NCBI GenBank assembly: GCA_041396905.1
Contig: JAWKXQ010000006.1
Coordinates: forward strand, 50,164-114,163
Source: JACXVD01 sp020446665
Lineage (GTDB): Bacteria; Pseudomonadota; Alphaproteobacteria; Sphingomonadales; Sphingomonadaceae
DNA: 64,000 bases
Direction: 5' to 3'
Below the pieces are notes generated by a model that searched no databases, had not been told where the DNA came from, and was given only the letters and a program-made list of their open reading frames with translations. The translations under genes were made by a program, and so were the position numbers. This document shows, piece after piece, positions 33,967 to 43,008 of this stretch. Numbering within the stretch: position 1 is the first letter of the stretch; every line of letters starts with the position of its first letter.

Positions 33967-35957
33967 TACAGCATCACCCACGTAATAGCGGCAACCAGCC
34001 CGAGAAGCATGATCAGCGCGTAGCTAGTAAGAAAACCGGATTGCAGCCGCTTCGCTGCACCCGTGCCCTGCATCACCGCCCAGGCGGCACCATTGGGGCC
34101 GAACCGGTCGATAATGCCGACATCGCCCCACATCCAGAACTTGCGGCCCAGCCAGAAGGCAGGCTTCACGAACAGGATGTCGTAGAGCTCGTCGAAATAC
34201 CATTTGTTGTAGAGGAAGGCGTGGACCATGCGGAACTGCGCCACGAACTTGCCCGGAATGCTGGTATCCTTGATGTAAGCGAACCAGGCGATCACCAGAC
34301 CCGTCACCATCACGATGAAGGCGGCATATTTCACCAGACCCGGCACAGCATGCATCGCATGGACCAGCGGCTCGTTATAGAACAGCGAACCGTTCCAGAA
34401 CTCTGCACTGTCGAGGAAATACGGCGCGAAGACCTGACCAGCGGCAATCGCACCAACCGACAGAATGCCCAGCGGGATCAGCATGGTCAGCGGGCTTTCA
34501 TGCGGGTGATAGCCACCCGTCGTATCTTCGCCCGCCTGCTCCGGCGTCTTGTGGACGCTGTGCTGAATATGTTCGCTTTCGATCCAGCGCGCCTTGCCGA
34601 AGAAAGTCAGGAAGACCAGCCGCCAGCTATAGAAGCTGGTCAGCAACGCCGCGAACACGCCCATCCAGAACGCGAACTGGCCCATTTCCGTGCCGCGCGC
34701 ATAGGCGACTTCGATAATCGCATCCTTCGACCAGAAACCGGCAAAGCCGACATGCAGGTCGTAAATGCCCACCCCCGTGATCGCCAGCGTGCCCATCATC
34801 ATCGCCCAGAAGGTGAGCGGGATATGCTTACGCAGCGCGCCGTAATAGCGCATGTCCTGCTCGTGATGCATCGCATGGATCACCGAGCCGGCGCCAAGGA
34901 ACAGCAGCGCCTTGAAAAAGGCATGTGTGAACAGGTGGAACATGGCGGCGTTATAGGCGCCCACCCCTGCGGCAAAGAACATATAGCCCAGCTGCGAACA
35001 GGTGGAGTAAGCGATCACCCGCTTGATGTCCCACTGCGTGGTGCCCACCGTCGCGGCGAAGATACAGGTTGCTGCGCCAACGAATGTCACCATGCCCAGC
35101 GCAATCGGCGCGGTTTCGAACATGGGGCTGAGGCGGCAAACCATGAACACGCCCGCGGTCACCATGGTCGCGGCGTGGATCAGCGCGGAGACCGGCGTCG
35201 GGCCTTCCATCGCGTCAGGCAACCATGTGTGGAGGCCCAATTGCGCGGATTTACCCATCGCGCCAATAAACAGCAGGATGCACAGAATATCCATCGTGTG
35301 CATGCGGATGCCGAGGAAGCTCATCGTGGCGCCGCTCATGCCCGGCGCGGCTTCGAGGATTTCGGGGATGGAGGTGGTCTGGAAGACCATCCAGGTGCCG
35401 AAAATGCCCAGCATGAAGCCCAGATCACCCACGCGGTTGACCACGAAAGCCTTGATCGCGGCCGCGCTGGCGCTTGGCTTCTTGAACCAGAAACCGATCA
35501 GCAGGTAGGAGGCAAGCCCCACCCCTTCCCAGCCGAAGAACATCTGGACGAGGTTATTGGCCGTCACCAGCATCAGCATCGCGAAGGTGAACAGGCTGAG
35601 ATAGGCGAAGAAGCGTGGCTGATCCGGGTCTTCATCCATATAGCCCCAGCTATAGAGATGGACGAGCGCGGAAACGCTGGTGACCACCACCAGCATCACC
35701 GCCGTCAGCGTGTCAACGCGCAGGGCCCAGTCAAAGCTGAGCGTTCCGGACTGCACCCATGTCAGCACCGGCACGACGCTGGCCTCGGCACTTCCGGTCA
35801 AGAAGTTGATGAAGATCGGCCAGCTCAGCCCGCAGGAAATGAACAGCGCGCCGGTCGTGATCGACTTGGCGAGCGTGTTGCCCAGCATGCGGTTGCCTAG
35901 CCCGGCGACAATGGCCGCGAGCAAAGGCAGGAAGACGATAAGCAGGATCGGTTGCAC
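33966..35957 (-). CDS. nuoL: NADH-quinone oxidoreductase subunit L
   Basis: Largest antiporter-like subunit of complex I, at the distal end of the membrane arm, with the long lateral helix. The 663 residues include FFGWEGVGLASYLLIGFW, KSAQLGLHTWLPDAMEGPTP, IKRVIAYSTCSQLGYMF and the C-terminal amphipathic region. It lies 6 bases after nuoK and overlaps nuoM by one base. Confidence 0.97.
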   Translation of the reverse strand: MQPILLIVFLPLLAAIVAGLGNRMLGNTLAKSITTGALFISCGLSWPIFINFLTGSAEASVVPVLTWVQSGTLSFDWALRVDTLTAVMLVVVTSVSALVHLYSWGYMDEDPDQPRFFAYLSLFTFAMLMLVTANNLVQMFFGWEGVGLASYLLIGFWFKKPSASAAAIKAFVVNRVGDLGFMLGIFGTWMVFQTTSIPEILEAAPGMSGATMSFLGIRMHTMDILCILLFIGAMGKSAQLGLHTWLPDAMEGPTPVSALIHAATMVTAGVFMVCRLSPMFETAPIALGMVTFVGAATCIFAATVGTTQWDIKRVIAYSTCSQLGYMFFAAGVGAYNAAMFHLFTHAFFKALLFLGAGSVIHAMHHEQDMRYYGALRKHIPLTFWAMMMGTLAITGVGIYDLHVGFAGFWSKDAIIEVAYARGTEMGQFAFWMGVFAALLTSFYSWRLVFLTFFGKARWIESEHIQHSVHKTPEQAGEDTTGGYHPHESPLTMLIPLGILSVGAIAAGQVFAPYFLDSAEFWNGSLFYNEPLVHAMHAVPGLVKYAAFIVMVTGLVIAWFAYIKDTSIPGKFVAQFRMVHAFLYNKWYFDELYDILFVKPAFWLGRKFWMWGDVGIIDRFGPNGAAWAVMQGTGAAKRLQSGFLTSYALIMLLGLVAAITWVML

Positions 35958-35963
35958 TGGTGC

Positions 35964-36269
35964 TTATCCCTTCATCTGGTTGACGTCGTCCACGGCAATG
36001 GTGCCGCGACCACGGAAATAGATCACGAGGATGGCCAGCCCGATAGCGGCCTCGCCCGCTGCCACGGTCAGCACGAACATGGCGAAGACCTGCCCTGTCA
36101 GATCGCCGAGAAAGGCGCTGAAAGCGACGAGATTGATGTTCACGCTCAGCAGGATCAGCTCAATCGCCATCAGGATGACGATGATGTTCTTGCGGTTGAG
36201 GAAGATGCCCAGCACGCCCAGCACGAACAGCATCGCGCTGACGACGACATAATGTTCGATGCCGATCAC
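35964..36269 (-). CDS. nuoK: NADH-quinone oxidoreductase subunit K
   Basis: Small three-helix membrane subunit of complex I (MrpC-like). The 101 residues have the expected VLGVLGIFLNRKNIIVILMAIELILLSVN segment, which holds the conserved membrane glutamate, and AAGEAAIGLAILV with the second glutamate. It overlaps nuoJ by ATGA. Confidence 0.97.
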   Translation of the reverse strand: MIGIEHYVVVSAMLFVLGVLGIFLNRKNIIVILMAIELILLSVNINLVAFSAFLGDLTGQVFAMFVLTVAAGEAAIGLAILVIYFRGRGTIAVDDVNQMKG

Positions 36270-36886
36270 AGCTTCACCCCCTTGCCCACTTCCGGACGCA
36301 TCATTTCGGTCGCTTCCTCCGGACGGCGGCTGACTTGCTTGCTGATATTCTGCTGCCCGCGCGGGCTGCGGATTTCGCGGTGAGTCAGCACGATCGCGCC
36401 GATCATCGCCACCAGCAGGATGATGCCGGCGGTTTCGAACAGGAACAGATACTGGCTGTAAAGCAGCGCGCCCAGGCTCTCGATATTGCTCTCACCCGGC
36501 AGCGGCGCGGCCAGACCGCTCGGCTCGCCCAGCTGGATTACACCAGCCTTGTAGGCACCAAGGCCGAGGACCATTTCCGCCAGCAACACCAGCGCAATCG
36601 CAATGCCCAGCGGGAAGTTCTTGATAAACCCTGCGCGCAGTTCGGCAAAGTCGATATCCAGCATCATGACGACGAACAGGAACAGCACCGCCACTGCGCC
36701 GACATAGACGATCACCAGCAGCATCGCGATGAATTCAGCGCCGACAATAACCATCAGGCCAGCGGCGTTGAAGAAGGCGAGGATCAGCCACAGCACGCTA
36801 TGCACCGGGTTGCGCGAGGAAATCACCATCACGGCGCTGGCGATCACCAGCACGGCGAAGAGGTAAAAGGCGAAGGTCTGGATCAT
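36266..36886 (-). CDS. nuoJ: NADH-quinone oxidoreductase subunit J
   Basis: Five-helix membrane subunit of complex I near the quinone site. The 206 residues contain RNPVHSVLWLILAFFNAAGL and AEFIAMLLVIVYVGAVAVLFLFVVMMLDI, the family's conserved helix 3 with its pi-bulge. The C-terminal tail is hydrophilic. It starts 12 bases after nuoI and overlaps nuoK by 4 bases. Confidence 0.97.
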   Translation of the reverse strand: MIQTFAFYLFAVLVIASAVMVISSRNPVHSVLWLILAFFNAAGLMVIVGAEFIAMLLVIVYVGAVAVLFLFVVMMLDIDFAELRAGFIKNFPLGIAIALVLLAEMVLGLGAYKAGVIQLGEPSGLAAPLPGESNIESLGALLYSQYLFLFETAGIILLVAMIGAIVLTHREIRSPRGQQNISKQVSRRPEEATEMMRPEVGKGVKL

Positions 36887-36898
36887 CGTCGCGGCCCC

Positions 36899-37384
36899 CT
36901 ATCGATACGGCGCATCGGCTTCAAGGTTCGCGGCAATCGCACGCTCCCACTTGTCCCCGTTCGCCAGCAATTTGGCCTTGTCATAGAGCAGTTCTTCATG
37001 CGTTTCGGTCGCATATTCGAAGTTCGGCCCTTCGACGATGGCATCGACCGGGCAGGCTTCCTGGCAAAAGCCGCAGAAGATGCACTTGGTCATGTCAATG
37101 TCGTAGCGCGTGGTGCGGCGGCTGCCGTCTGCGCGCGGCTCGCTCTCAATCGTGATCGCCTGCGCCGGGCAGGTCGCCTCGCACAATTTACAGGCGATGC
37201 AGCGCTCTTCCCCGTTGGGATAGCGGCGCAAAGCATGCTCGCCGCGGAAACGCGGGGATAGCGGGTTCTTCTCGAACGGATAGTTGATCGTCGCCTTGGG
37301 CTTGAAGAAATACTTCAGCGTGAGGGCATGGCCCTTCACGATCTCCCACAGGGTGAACGATTTGATGAGTTGGGCGACGGTCAT
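36899..37384 (-). CDS. nuoI: NADH-quinone oxidoreductase subunit I (two 4Fe-4S clusters)
   Basis: Peripheral-arm subunit carrying clusters N6a and N6b, passing electrons to NuoB. The start at 37384 gives MTVAQLIKSFTLWEIVKG and 161 residues, the family length. An upstream extension of 31 codons runs inside the preceding gene and is rejected. Both ferredoxin motifs are intact (CIACKLCEATCP and CIFCGFCQEACP). The start lies immediately after the stop of an inserted exported-protein gene. Confidence 0.97.
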   Translation of the reverse strand: MTVAQLIKSFTLWEIVKGHALTLKYFFKPKATINYPFEKNPLSPRFRGEHALRRYPNGEERCIACKLCEATCPAQAITIESEPRADGSRRTTRYDIDMTKCIFCGFCQEACPVDAIVEGPNFEYATETHEELLYDKAKLLANGDKWERAIAANLEADAPYR

Positions 37385-37385
37385 C

Positions 37386-37940
37386 CTATTTGCCTTCGCT
37401 TTGCTGGGCCATACGCTCAGAAAATGTTCTGGAGGCCTCTGCTTCAATTTTGGGGTAGAGCGAATTGAAGAAATCACTGGGAATTTTCCGGTCTTCCGAG
37501 ACGCTCACGCTGCAAATCCCCTTCATTTCGGCCCACAGCTCTTTGCTATGCGCCGTCATGCCCGTGAGCATCGCTGAGAACGGCCCCTCTTTTTGGGCTA
37601 CGAAGATCAGATTCACCATTCGATTTTCATCGATTGGTGCCATCAACATGGCCCCGCCTTTCATGGACATCGCCTTATTGAACAGCGCCCCACCGAGTAA
37701 TTTATGCCGGTCGCTAACCACTTCCGTTGCGATGGTCAGTTCCTTGACCTCATCGCCGGAATTGAGCTCCAGCCCGGAAACTGCCACAGAAAACATATAG
37801 ATCGGGCCGGTTTCGTGCGGCTCTATATATGCTGAAGTCCCGTGTACCCCGCAGACCAGTAACGTCAGCGGCTCAGCGGCACTTACTGGTGTCGCTGCCA
37901 CAGCAGACATCAAGCCAATCAGGGCAAGACCGACTCTCAT
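37386..37940 (-). CDS. Exported protein of unknown function inside the nuo operon
   Basis: A 184-residue protein with a signal peptide (MRVGLALIGLMSAVAATPVSA). The mature part has no motif I recognise; it appears as a beta-rich region followed by a C-terminal helix (SDFFNSLYPKIEAEASRTFSERM). The only cysteines of the mature part are in LLVCGVHG and GICSVSV. It lies between nuoH (4-base overlap) and nuoI (1-base gap), so it is translated with them. A 60-base sample (37621-37680) has 30 G/C, lower than neighbouring nuo genes, which hints at later insertion. Confidence 0.8.
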   Translation of the reverse strand: MRVGLALIGLMSAVAATPVSAAEPLTLLVCGVHGTSAYIEPHETGPIYMFSVAVSGLELNSGDEVKELTIATEVVSDRHKLLGGALFNKAMSMKGGAMLMAPIDENRMVNLIFVAQKEGPFSAMLTGMTAHSKELWAEMKGICSVSVSEDRKIPSDFFNSLYPKIEAEASRTFSERMAQQSEGK

Positions 37941-38989
37941 GCCCCATACCTCGTGAACATCAGCCAGCCGCTGATCACCACCACGAATATCAGGCTCATC
38001 GGCAGGAACACCTTCCAGCCCAGCCGCATCAGCTGGTCGTAGCGATAGCGCGGCACGGTCGCCATCACCCAGCTGAACATGAAGAAGAAGAAGAAGGTCT
38101 TGCCGAGGAACCAGATGATCCCCGGAATGTCGAACCAGGGGATCAGGTCAATGTTGAGCGGGGGCAGCCAGCCGCCGAAGAAGAGCAGCGTGTTGAGGCT
38201 GCACATCAGCAGGATATTGGCATATTCGCCCAGCCAGAACAGCGCGAAGGACATGGAGGAATATTCGGTCTGATAGCCGGCCACCAGTTCGCTTTCGGCT
38301 TCGGTCAGGTCAAACGGCACACGCTGCGTTTCAGCGAGGCTGGAGATGAAGAACACCACCCACATCGGGAACAGCAACAGGTTAAAGGCATAGGCATTGA
38401 CCAGCCCGAAACCGTGGCCCTTCTGCGCGTTGACGATCTCTGTCAGGTTGAAAGTTCCTGCCCACAGCACCACGCAGACCAGAATGAAGCCGATGGAGAC
38501 TTCATAGGAAATCATCTGCGCCGATGCGCGCATGGCGGAAAAGAACGGATATTTGGAGTTGGAGGCCCAGCCGGCCATCACCACACCGTAAACCGAGAGC
38601 GAGCTTATCGCGAGGATATAGAGCAGGCCGACATTGATGTCTGCCAGCACCACGCCTGCGTCAAACGGGATCACCGCCCATGCCGCCAGCGCCACAGTGA
38701 AAGTGACAATCGGCGCGAGGATGAAAATCCCCTTGTTCGCCGCGCTGGGGATGATGGTTTCCTGCAGGAACACCTTGGCCCCGTCGGCAAAGCTCTGCAG
38801 CAGGCCCAGCGGCCCGACCACATTGGGCCCGCGCCGCAGGTTGATCGCCGCCCAGACCTTGCGGTCGACATAGATGATCATGGCGACCGCCAGCATCAAA
38901 GGCAGCGCAATCAACAGGATACCCGCCACAGTGGCGACACCCCATGCCCATTCATAGGACATGCCGAGCGATTGGAAGAATTCGGTCAT
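37937..38989 (-). CDS. nuoH: NADH-quinone oxidoreductase subunit H
   Basis: Membrane subunit that forms the quinone-binding chamber with NuoB and NuoD. The 350 residues have eight helices and the family signatures WAAINLRRGPNVVGPLGLLQSF, AYGVVMAGW-like WASNSKYPFFSAMRA, and the ETQRVPFDLTEAESELVAGY loop with the quinone-site acids. It overlaps a small membrane-protein gene upstream (ATGA) and an exported-protein gene downstream. Confidence 0.97.
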   Translation of the reverse strand: MTEFFQSLGMSYEWAWGVATVAGILLIALPLMLAVAMIIYVDRKVWAAINLRRGPNVVGPLGLLQSFADGAKVFLQETIIPSAANKGIFILAPIVTFTVALAAWAVIPFDAGVVLADINVGLLYILAISSLSVYGVVMAGWASNSKYPFFSAMRASAQMISYEVSIGFILVCVVLWAGTFNLTEIVNAQKGHGFGLVNAYAFNLLLFPMWVVFFISSLAETQRVPFDLTEAESELVAGYQTEYSSMSFALFWLGEYANILLMCSLNTLLFFGGWLPPLNIDLIPWFDIPGIIWFLGKTFFFFFMFSWVMATVPRYRYDQLMRLGWKVFLPMSLIFVVVISGWLMFTRYGA

Positions 38990-39156
38990 CCGGATACCAT
39001 CCCGCTATCTTGATGGATATTGCTTGCGTCAGGTCGCCGCTTTTTCAATTCTGCGTTCGTCTTACGATCAGTAATCGCCATCGAGATACGAACAACAATG
39101 AATATCGCGATCAATGCCGACAGGACCGCAGCGATGATAGTTGGCACCTGAATCAT
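38986..39156 (-). CDS. Small single-helix membrane protein (56 aa) upstream of nuoH
   Basis: Starts at 39156 and ends in the ATGA overlap with the nuoH start. The 56 residues comprise an N-terminal helix (VPTIIAAVLSALIAIFIVVR) and a charged C-terminal half (ITDRKTNAELKKRRPD). Base use differs from neighbours: 26 of 60 bases from 39061 to 39120 are G or C. No family is recognised. The double overlap with its neighbours is the main support for it being a gene. Confidence 0.6.
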   Translation of the reverse strand: MIQVPTIIAAVLSALIAIFIVVRISMAITDRKTNAELKKRRPDASNIHQDSGMVSG

Positions 39157-39425
39157 TCCGCTGCACCTCTAAGCCTATCAAAAATGGCAATAAGAACGTG
39201 AATGACGGCACCGTTTGCCACCATATAAGCTGCTTCGACGGATGCCTGATACAGCGATTTCGACTTCGCGAGATTCTCTATGCCCTGCATCCCTATGTCG
39301 CCATATGGGTTTGCCAGCATCGCCAGTTCCACCCATGAATTCCCAATCGACCAGAGGAAAAACAGCGCACCTAGCGCGTAGAATATCGTGGGCAAGCGTC
39401 GCACAATCGGAGGAAGCGTAGTCAT
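39153..39425 (-). CDS. Small membrane protein (90 aa) between nuoG and nuoH
   Basis: A 90-residue protein with an N-terminal helix (IFYALGALFFLWSIGNSWVE) and a second hydrophobic stretch near the C-terminus (AAYMVANGAVIHVLIAIFDRL). It overlaps the next gene by ATGA and follows the 45-residue gene after 13 bases. A 60-base sample (39181-39240) has 28 G/C, low for this region. I do not recognise the family. The position suggests a complex I-associated or hitchhiking gene. Confidence 0.65.
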   Translation of the reverse strand: MTTLPPIVRRLPTIFYALGALFFLWSIGNSWVELAMLANPYGDIGMQGIENLAKSKSLYQASVEAAYMVANGAVIHVLIAIFDRLRGAAE

Positions 39426-39438
39426 TGCGCTGCCCCCT

Positions 39439-39576
39439 TCACAAAAACATCCAGATCACAGCCGCCACGATCAGCGCAACCAGCAGCAGCGAGCAACCGA
39501 TCTGCGCCGGTCGCGGGAGTGATCGCATGAACCACTCGACCAGCGCTTCCAGCGCGGCTTGAATTAGATCCGCCAT
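39439..39576 (-). CDS. Tiny membrane protein (45 aa) downstream of nuoG
   Basis: Starts at 39576, 3 bases after the nuoG stop. The 45 residues are an amphipathic N-terminal part (MADLIQAALEALVEWFMRSL) and a C-terminal membrane helix (GCSLLLVALIVAAVIWMFL) that ends at the stop. This resembles tail-anchored small subunits. It is short, so support rests on position and on the coherent helix. Confidence 0.5.
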   Translation of the reverse strand: MADLIQAALEALVEWFMRSLPRPAQIGCSLLLVALIVAAVIWMFL

Positions 39577-39579
39577 GGC

Positions 39580-41598
39580 TCATTCCGCTGCCTCCGCAAG
39601 TGCCTCTCCATGGAGCAGTTCAGCGCTGCATTGCTGCATCACTGTGCTTGCCCGGGCGATCGGGTTGGTGAGGTAGAAGTCCTTGATCGGATAGGCGATT
39701 TCGCCTTCCACCTTGGCCTTCTTGTCCGCTGCGGGCAGCGTGCCGTAATTGGCCAGCCCTTCTTCGCCCAGTGCGGGCACAGCGGCGATCATCGCGGCCT
39801 GCAACTGGTCAAATGTGTCGAAGCCAACTTCAACACCCAGCGCATCTGCCAGTGCGCGCAGGATCGTCCAGTCTTCGCGCGCATCACCCGGTGCGAACAC
39901 CGCCTTCTCCGAATATTGCACGCGGCCTTCGGTGTTGACGAAAGTGCCGTCTTTCTCGGTGTAGGCGGCAGCCGGCAGGATGATATCCGCCGCATGTGCG
40001 CCCTTGTCACCGTGATGGCCGATATAGACCTTCAGGCAGTCATCAAACTGGCTGAAATCCGCTTCGTCAGCGCCGAGGAACAGCGCCACCTTGGGCTTGG
40101 CCGCGATAATGTCCGCCATGCCGCCCGGCTGCACAAAGCCGAGCATCAGCCCGCCCATGCGTGCGGCGGAGAAATGCAGCGCATTGAAGCCGTTCCAGCC
40201 GTCTTTGACGACGCCCAGCTTCTCTGCCAGCGCCAGCGCCGGATGCAGCGCACCCTTGCCCAGCGCCGCCCCGCCGAGGATGATCGCCGGACGCTCTGCG
40301 CCCTTCAGAGCATCAGCCGCTTCCTTGGGCAGCTTGTGTAGCAGTGCCACATCGCTGCCGAGGAAGGTCGCGGGATAGGTGGTTTCCCATTCCGGTCCGA
40401 TCAGGAAGATTTTGGCCCCCGCCCCCGAACGTCCTTGGGCCGCCTTGCGCAGGCGGGTGTTGAGCAGCGGCGCTTCCCAGCGGACATGGCTGCCCACGAT
40501 CAGGATGGCATCCGCCGTTTCGATCCCTGCCAGCGTGGTGTTGAAATTCACCGCCGCCAGGTTCGACACGTCATAGGTCAGACCGGTCTGCCGCCCTTCC
40601 AGCAGGTCAGAGCCCAGCGCGTTCAGCAGCGCCCTGGCCGCGAACATCGTTTCGCAATCGACCATGTCGCCAGCCACGGCGGCGATATTCTTACCCGGCT
40701 TGGCAGCGGCGATTTTCTTGAAGGCTTCGTCCCAGCTTGCCTCGGCCAGCTTGCCCTTCTTGCGGATCCACACCTTGTCGAGCCGGCGGCGGGTCAGGCC
40801 TTCGACCTGATAGCGCGCCTTGTCGCTGATCCATTCCTCGTTCACGTCATCATTGACGCGGGGCAGCGCCCGCATCACCTCGCGGCCGCGGCTGTCCAGC
40901 CGGATATTCGCGCCAATCGCATCGGACACGTCGATCGACAGTGTCTTCTTCAGTTCCCACGGACGCGCTTCAAACGCATAGGGGCGGCTGGTGAGCGCAC
41001 CGACCGGGCAAAGGTCGATCACATTGGCGCTCATTTCATGCTTCGCGGCCTGTTCAAGATAGGTCGTGATCTGCATGTTCTCGCCGCGATAAAGCGCGCC
41101 GATCTCATCCACACCGGCGACCTCTTCGCTGAAGCGGACGCAGCGCGTGCAATGGATGCAGCGCGTCATCGTCGTCTTGATCAGCGGGCCCATATTCTTT
41201 TCAGTGACCGCGCGCTTGTTTTCTTCATAGCGCGATCCGCCGCGCCCATAGGCAACAGCCTGATCCTGAAGATCGCATTCGCCGCCCTGATCGCAAATCG
41301 GGCAATCGAGCGGGTGGTTGATGAGGAGGAATTCCATCACCCCTTCGCGCGCTTTCTTGACCATTTCGCTGTCAGTGCGGATCACCTGCCCTTCGCCAGC
41401 GGGCAGCGCACAGCTGGCCTGCGGCTTGGGCGGACCGGGCGAAACCTCAACCAGACACATGCGGCAATTGCCCGCGATGGAAAGGCGCTCATGATAGCAG
41501 AAACGCGGGATTTCCTTCCCCGCAAGCTCGCAAGCCTGCAAGACAGTCGCCCCTGCGGGGACTTCAATTTCCTGTCCGTCTACGGTGACTTTAGGCAT
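39580..41598 (-). CDS. nuoG: NADH-quinone oxidoreductase subunit G
   Basis: Large iron-sulfur subunit of the NADH module. The 672 residues begin with a 2Fe-2S domain (CYHERLSIAGNCRMCLVEV), followed by CPICDQGGECDLQDQA, CIHCTRCVRFSEEVAGV and CPVGALTSRPYAF for the 4Fe-4S clusters. The rest is a molybdopterin-oxidoreductase-like fold without cofactor. The start overlaps the nuoF stop by one base (TAATG). The length fits the short alphaproteobacterial form. Confidence 0.97.
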   Translation of the reverse strand: MPKVTVDGQEIEVPAGATVLQACELAGKEIPRFCYHERLSIAGNCRMCLVEVSPGPPKPQASCALPAGEGQVIRTDSEMVKKAREGVMEFLLINHPLDCPICDQGGECDLQDQAVAYGRGGSRYEENKRAVTEKNMGPLIKTTMTRCIHCTRCVRFSEEVAGVDEIGALYRGENMQITTYLEQAAKHEMSANVIDLCPVGALTSRPYAFEARPWELKKTLSIDVSDAIGANIRLDSRGREVMRALPRVNDDVNEEWISDKARYQVEGLTRRRLDKVWIRKKGKLAEASWDEAFKKIAAAKPGKNIAAVAGDMVDCETMFAARALLNALGSDLLEGRQTGLTYDVSNLAAVNFNTTLAGIETADAILIVGSHVRWEAPLLNTRLRKAAQGRSGAGAKIFLIGPEWETTYPATFLGSDVALLHKLPKEAADALKGAERPAIILGGAALGKGALHPALALAEKLGVVKDGWNGFNALHFSAARMGGLMLGFVQPGGMADIIAAKPKVALFLGADEADFSQFDDCLKVYIGHHGDKGAHAADIILPAAAYTEKDGTFVNTEGRVQYSEKAVFAPGDAREDWTILRALADALGVEVGFDTFDQLQAAMIAAVPALGEEGLANYGTLPAADKKAKVEGEIAYPIKDFYLTNPIARASTVMQQCSAELLHGEALAEAAE

Positions 41599-42884
41599 TA
41601 TTCAGCAGCCTCCGGCAGTCGCTCGGCAATGCGGCGTTCAATTTCAGGGCGGAAATGGCGGATCAGGCCCTGAATCGGCCATGCAGCGGCATCGCCCAGC
41701 GCGCAGATCGTATGACCTTCGACCTGCTTGGTCACTTGCTGCAGCATGTCGATTTCCTCGATCGCTGCGTCGCCCGTTTCCAGCCGCTTCATCACGCGCC
41801 ACATCCAGCCCGTGCCTTCGCGGCAGGGGGTGCACTGGCCGCAGCTTTCATGCTTGTAGAAATAGGAAAGGCGGCTGATGGCGCGCACGATATCGGTGCT
41901 CTTGTCCATCACGATCACCGCCGCCGTGCCGAGGCCCGAGCCGAGTTCCTTCAGCCCGTCAAAATCCATCGGCGCATCCATGATCTGCGCTGCGGGAACG
42001 AGCGGAACGGAGGAGCCGCCGGGGATCACTGCGAGCAGATTGTCCCACCCGCCGCGAATGCCGCCGCAATGTTTCTCGATCAATTCCTTGAAGGGGATGC
42101 CCATTTCCTCTTCGACCACGCAGGGCTTGTCCACATGGCCGCTGATCTGGAACAGCTTGGTGCCCTTGTTATTCTCGCGCCCGAAAGAGCTGAACCAGGT
42201 CGCACCGCGCCGCATGATGGTGGGCGCAACCGCGATGCTTTCGACATTGTTGACCGTGGTCGGGCAGCCATACAGACCTGCACCTGCCGGGAAAGGCGGC
42301 TTCAGCCGTGGCTGGCCCTTCTTGCCTTCAAGGCTTTCGATCATCGCGGTTTCTTCACCGCAGATATAGGCCCCTGCCCCGCGATGCATGAAGACATCGA
42401 AGTCATAGCCGGAACCGCAGGCATTCTTGCCGATCAATCCGGCGGCATTGGCCTCGTCAATCGCGGCCTGCAGCACCTCTGCCTCGCGGATATATTCGCC
42501 GCGGATGTAGATATAGGCGGCGCGCGCGCGCATCGCGAAACCGGCGACCAGCGCCCCTTCGATCAGCTTATGCGGATCGTGACGGATGATCTCGCGGTCC
42601 TTGCACGAACCGGGTTCGGATTCGTCCGCATTGATGACGAGAAAGGACGGGCGGCCATCCTTGCTTTCCTTGGGCATGAAGGACCACTTCATGCCGGTCG
42701 GGAAACCAGCCCCGCCGCGCCCGCGCAGGCCCGATGCCTTGATCTCGTCAATAATGGCATCCTGCCCCCTGGCGAGAATGTCCTTCGTATTATCCCAATC
42801 CCCACGCGCCCGCGCAGCGTCGAGGTTCCACGGCTGAAAACCGTAGAGATTGGTGAAGATGCGATCTTTGTCCTGCAGACTCAC
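41598..42884 (-). CDS. nuoF: NADH-quinone oxidoreductase subunit F
   Basis: Binds NADH and FMN and carries cluster N3, where electrons enter complex I. The 428 residues contain the NADH/FMN motif GLRGRGGAGFPTGMKWSF, GAGAYICGEETAMIESLEG and the cluster ligands CGQCTPCREGTGWMW plus the C-terminal Cys in HTICALGDA. Upstream lies a 124-base gap filled mainly by a palindromic repeat, the only large gap inside the nuo operon. Confidence 0.97.
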   Translation of the reverse strand: MSLQDKDRIFTNLYGFQPWNLDAARARGDWDNTKDILARGQDAIIDEIKASGLRGRGGAGFPTGMKWSFMPKESKDGRPSFLVINADESEPGSCKDREIIRHDPHKLIEGALVAGFAMRARAAYIYIRGEYIREAEVLQAAIDEANAAGLIGKNACGSGYDFDVFMHRGAGAYICGEETAMIESLEGKKGQPRLKPPFPAGAGLYGCPTTVNNVESIAVAPTIMRRGATWFSSFGRENNKGTKLFQISGHVDKPCVVEEEMGIPFKELIEKHCGGIRGGWDNLLAVIPGGSSVPLVPAAQIMDAPMDFDGLKELGSGLGTAAVIVMDKSTDIVRAISRLSYFYKHESCGQCTPCREGTGWMWRVMKRLETGDAAIEEIDMLQQVTKQVEGHTICALGDAAAWPIQGLIRHFRPEIERRIAERLPEAAE

Positions 42885-42900
42885 AGCGCTACTCCCTCAA

Positions 42901-42993
42901 CCCGTTCGGGCTGAGCCTGTCGAAGCCCCGCACTTCCTTTGAGCACGGTGGCAGAAGATAAGAACGACCCTTCGACAAGCTCAGGGCGAACGG
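42901..42993. repeat. Palindromic repeat element inside the nuo operon
   Basis: An imperfect 24-25-base inverted repeat: 42901-42925 (cccgttcgggctgagcctg...) and 42970-42993 (cttcgacaagctcaggg...), separated by 44 bases. Elements of this sequence type (gttcgggctgagcctgtcgaag) are common intergenic repeats in sphingomonads; that statement is from memory. It lies between nuoF and the upstream 77-residue gene. Confidence 0.7.
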
Positions 42994-43008
42994 AATAAGT
43001 GGACGTCA

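Noticed and set aside
31250..35900. Long + strand frames opposite nuoN, nuoM and nuoL
   Set aside because: They are His/Arg/Glu-rich mirror images of hydrophobic membrane proteins, not genes.
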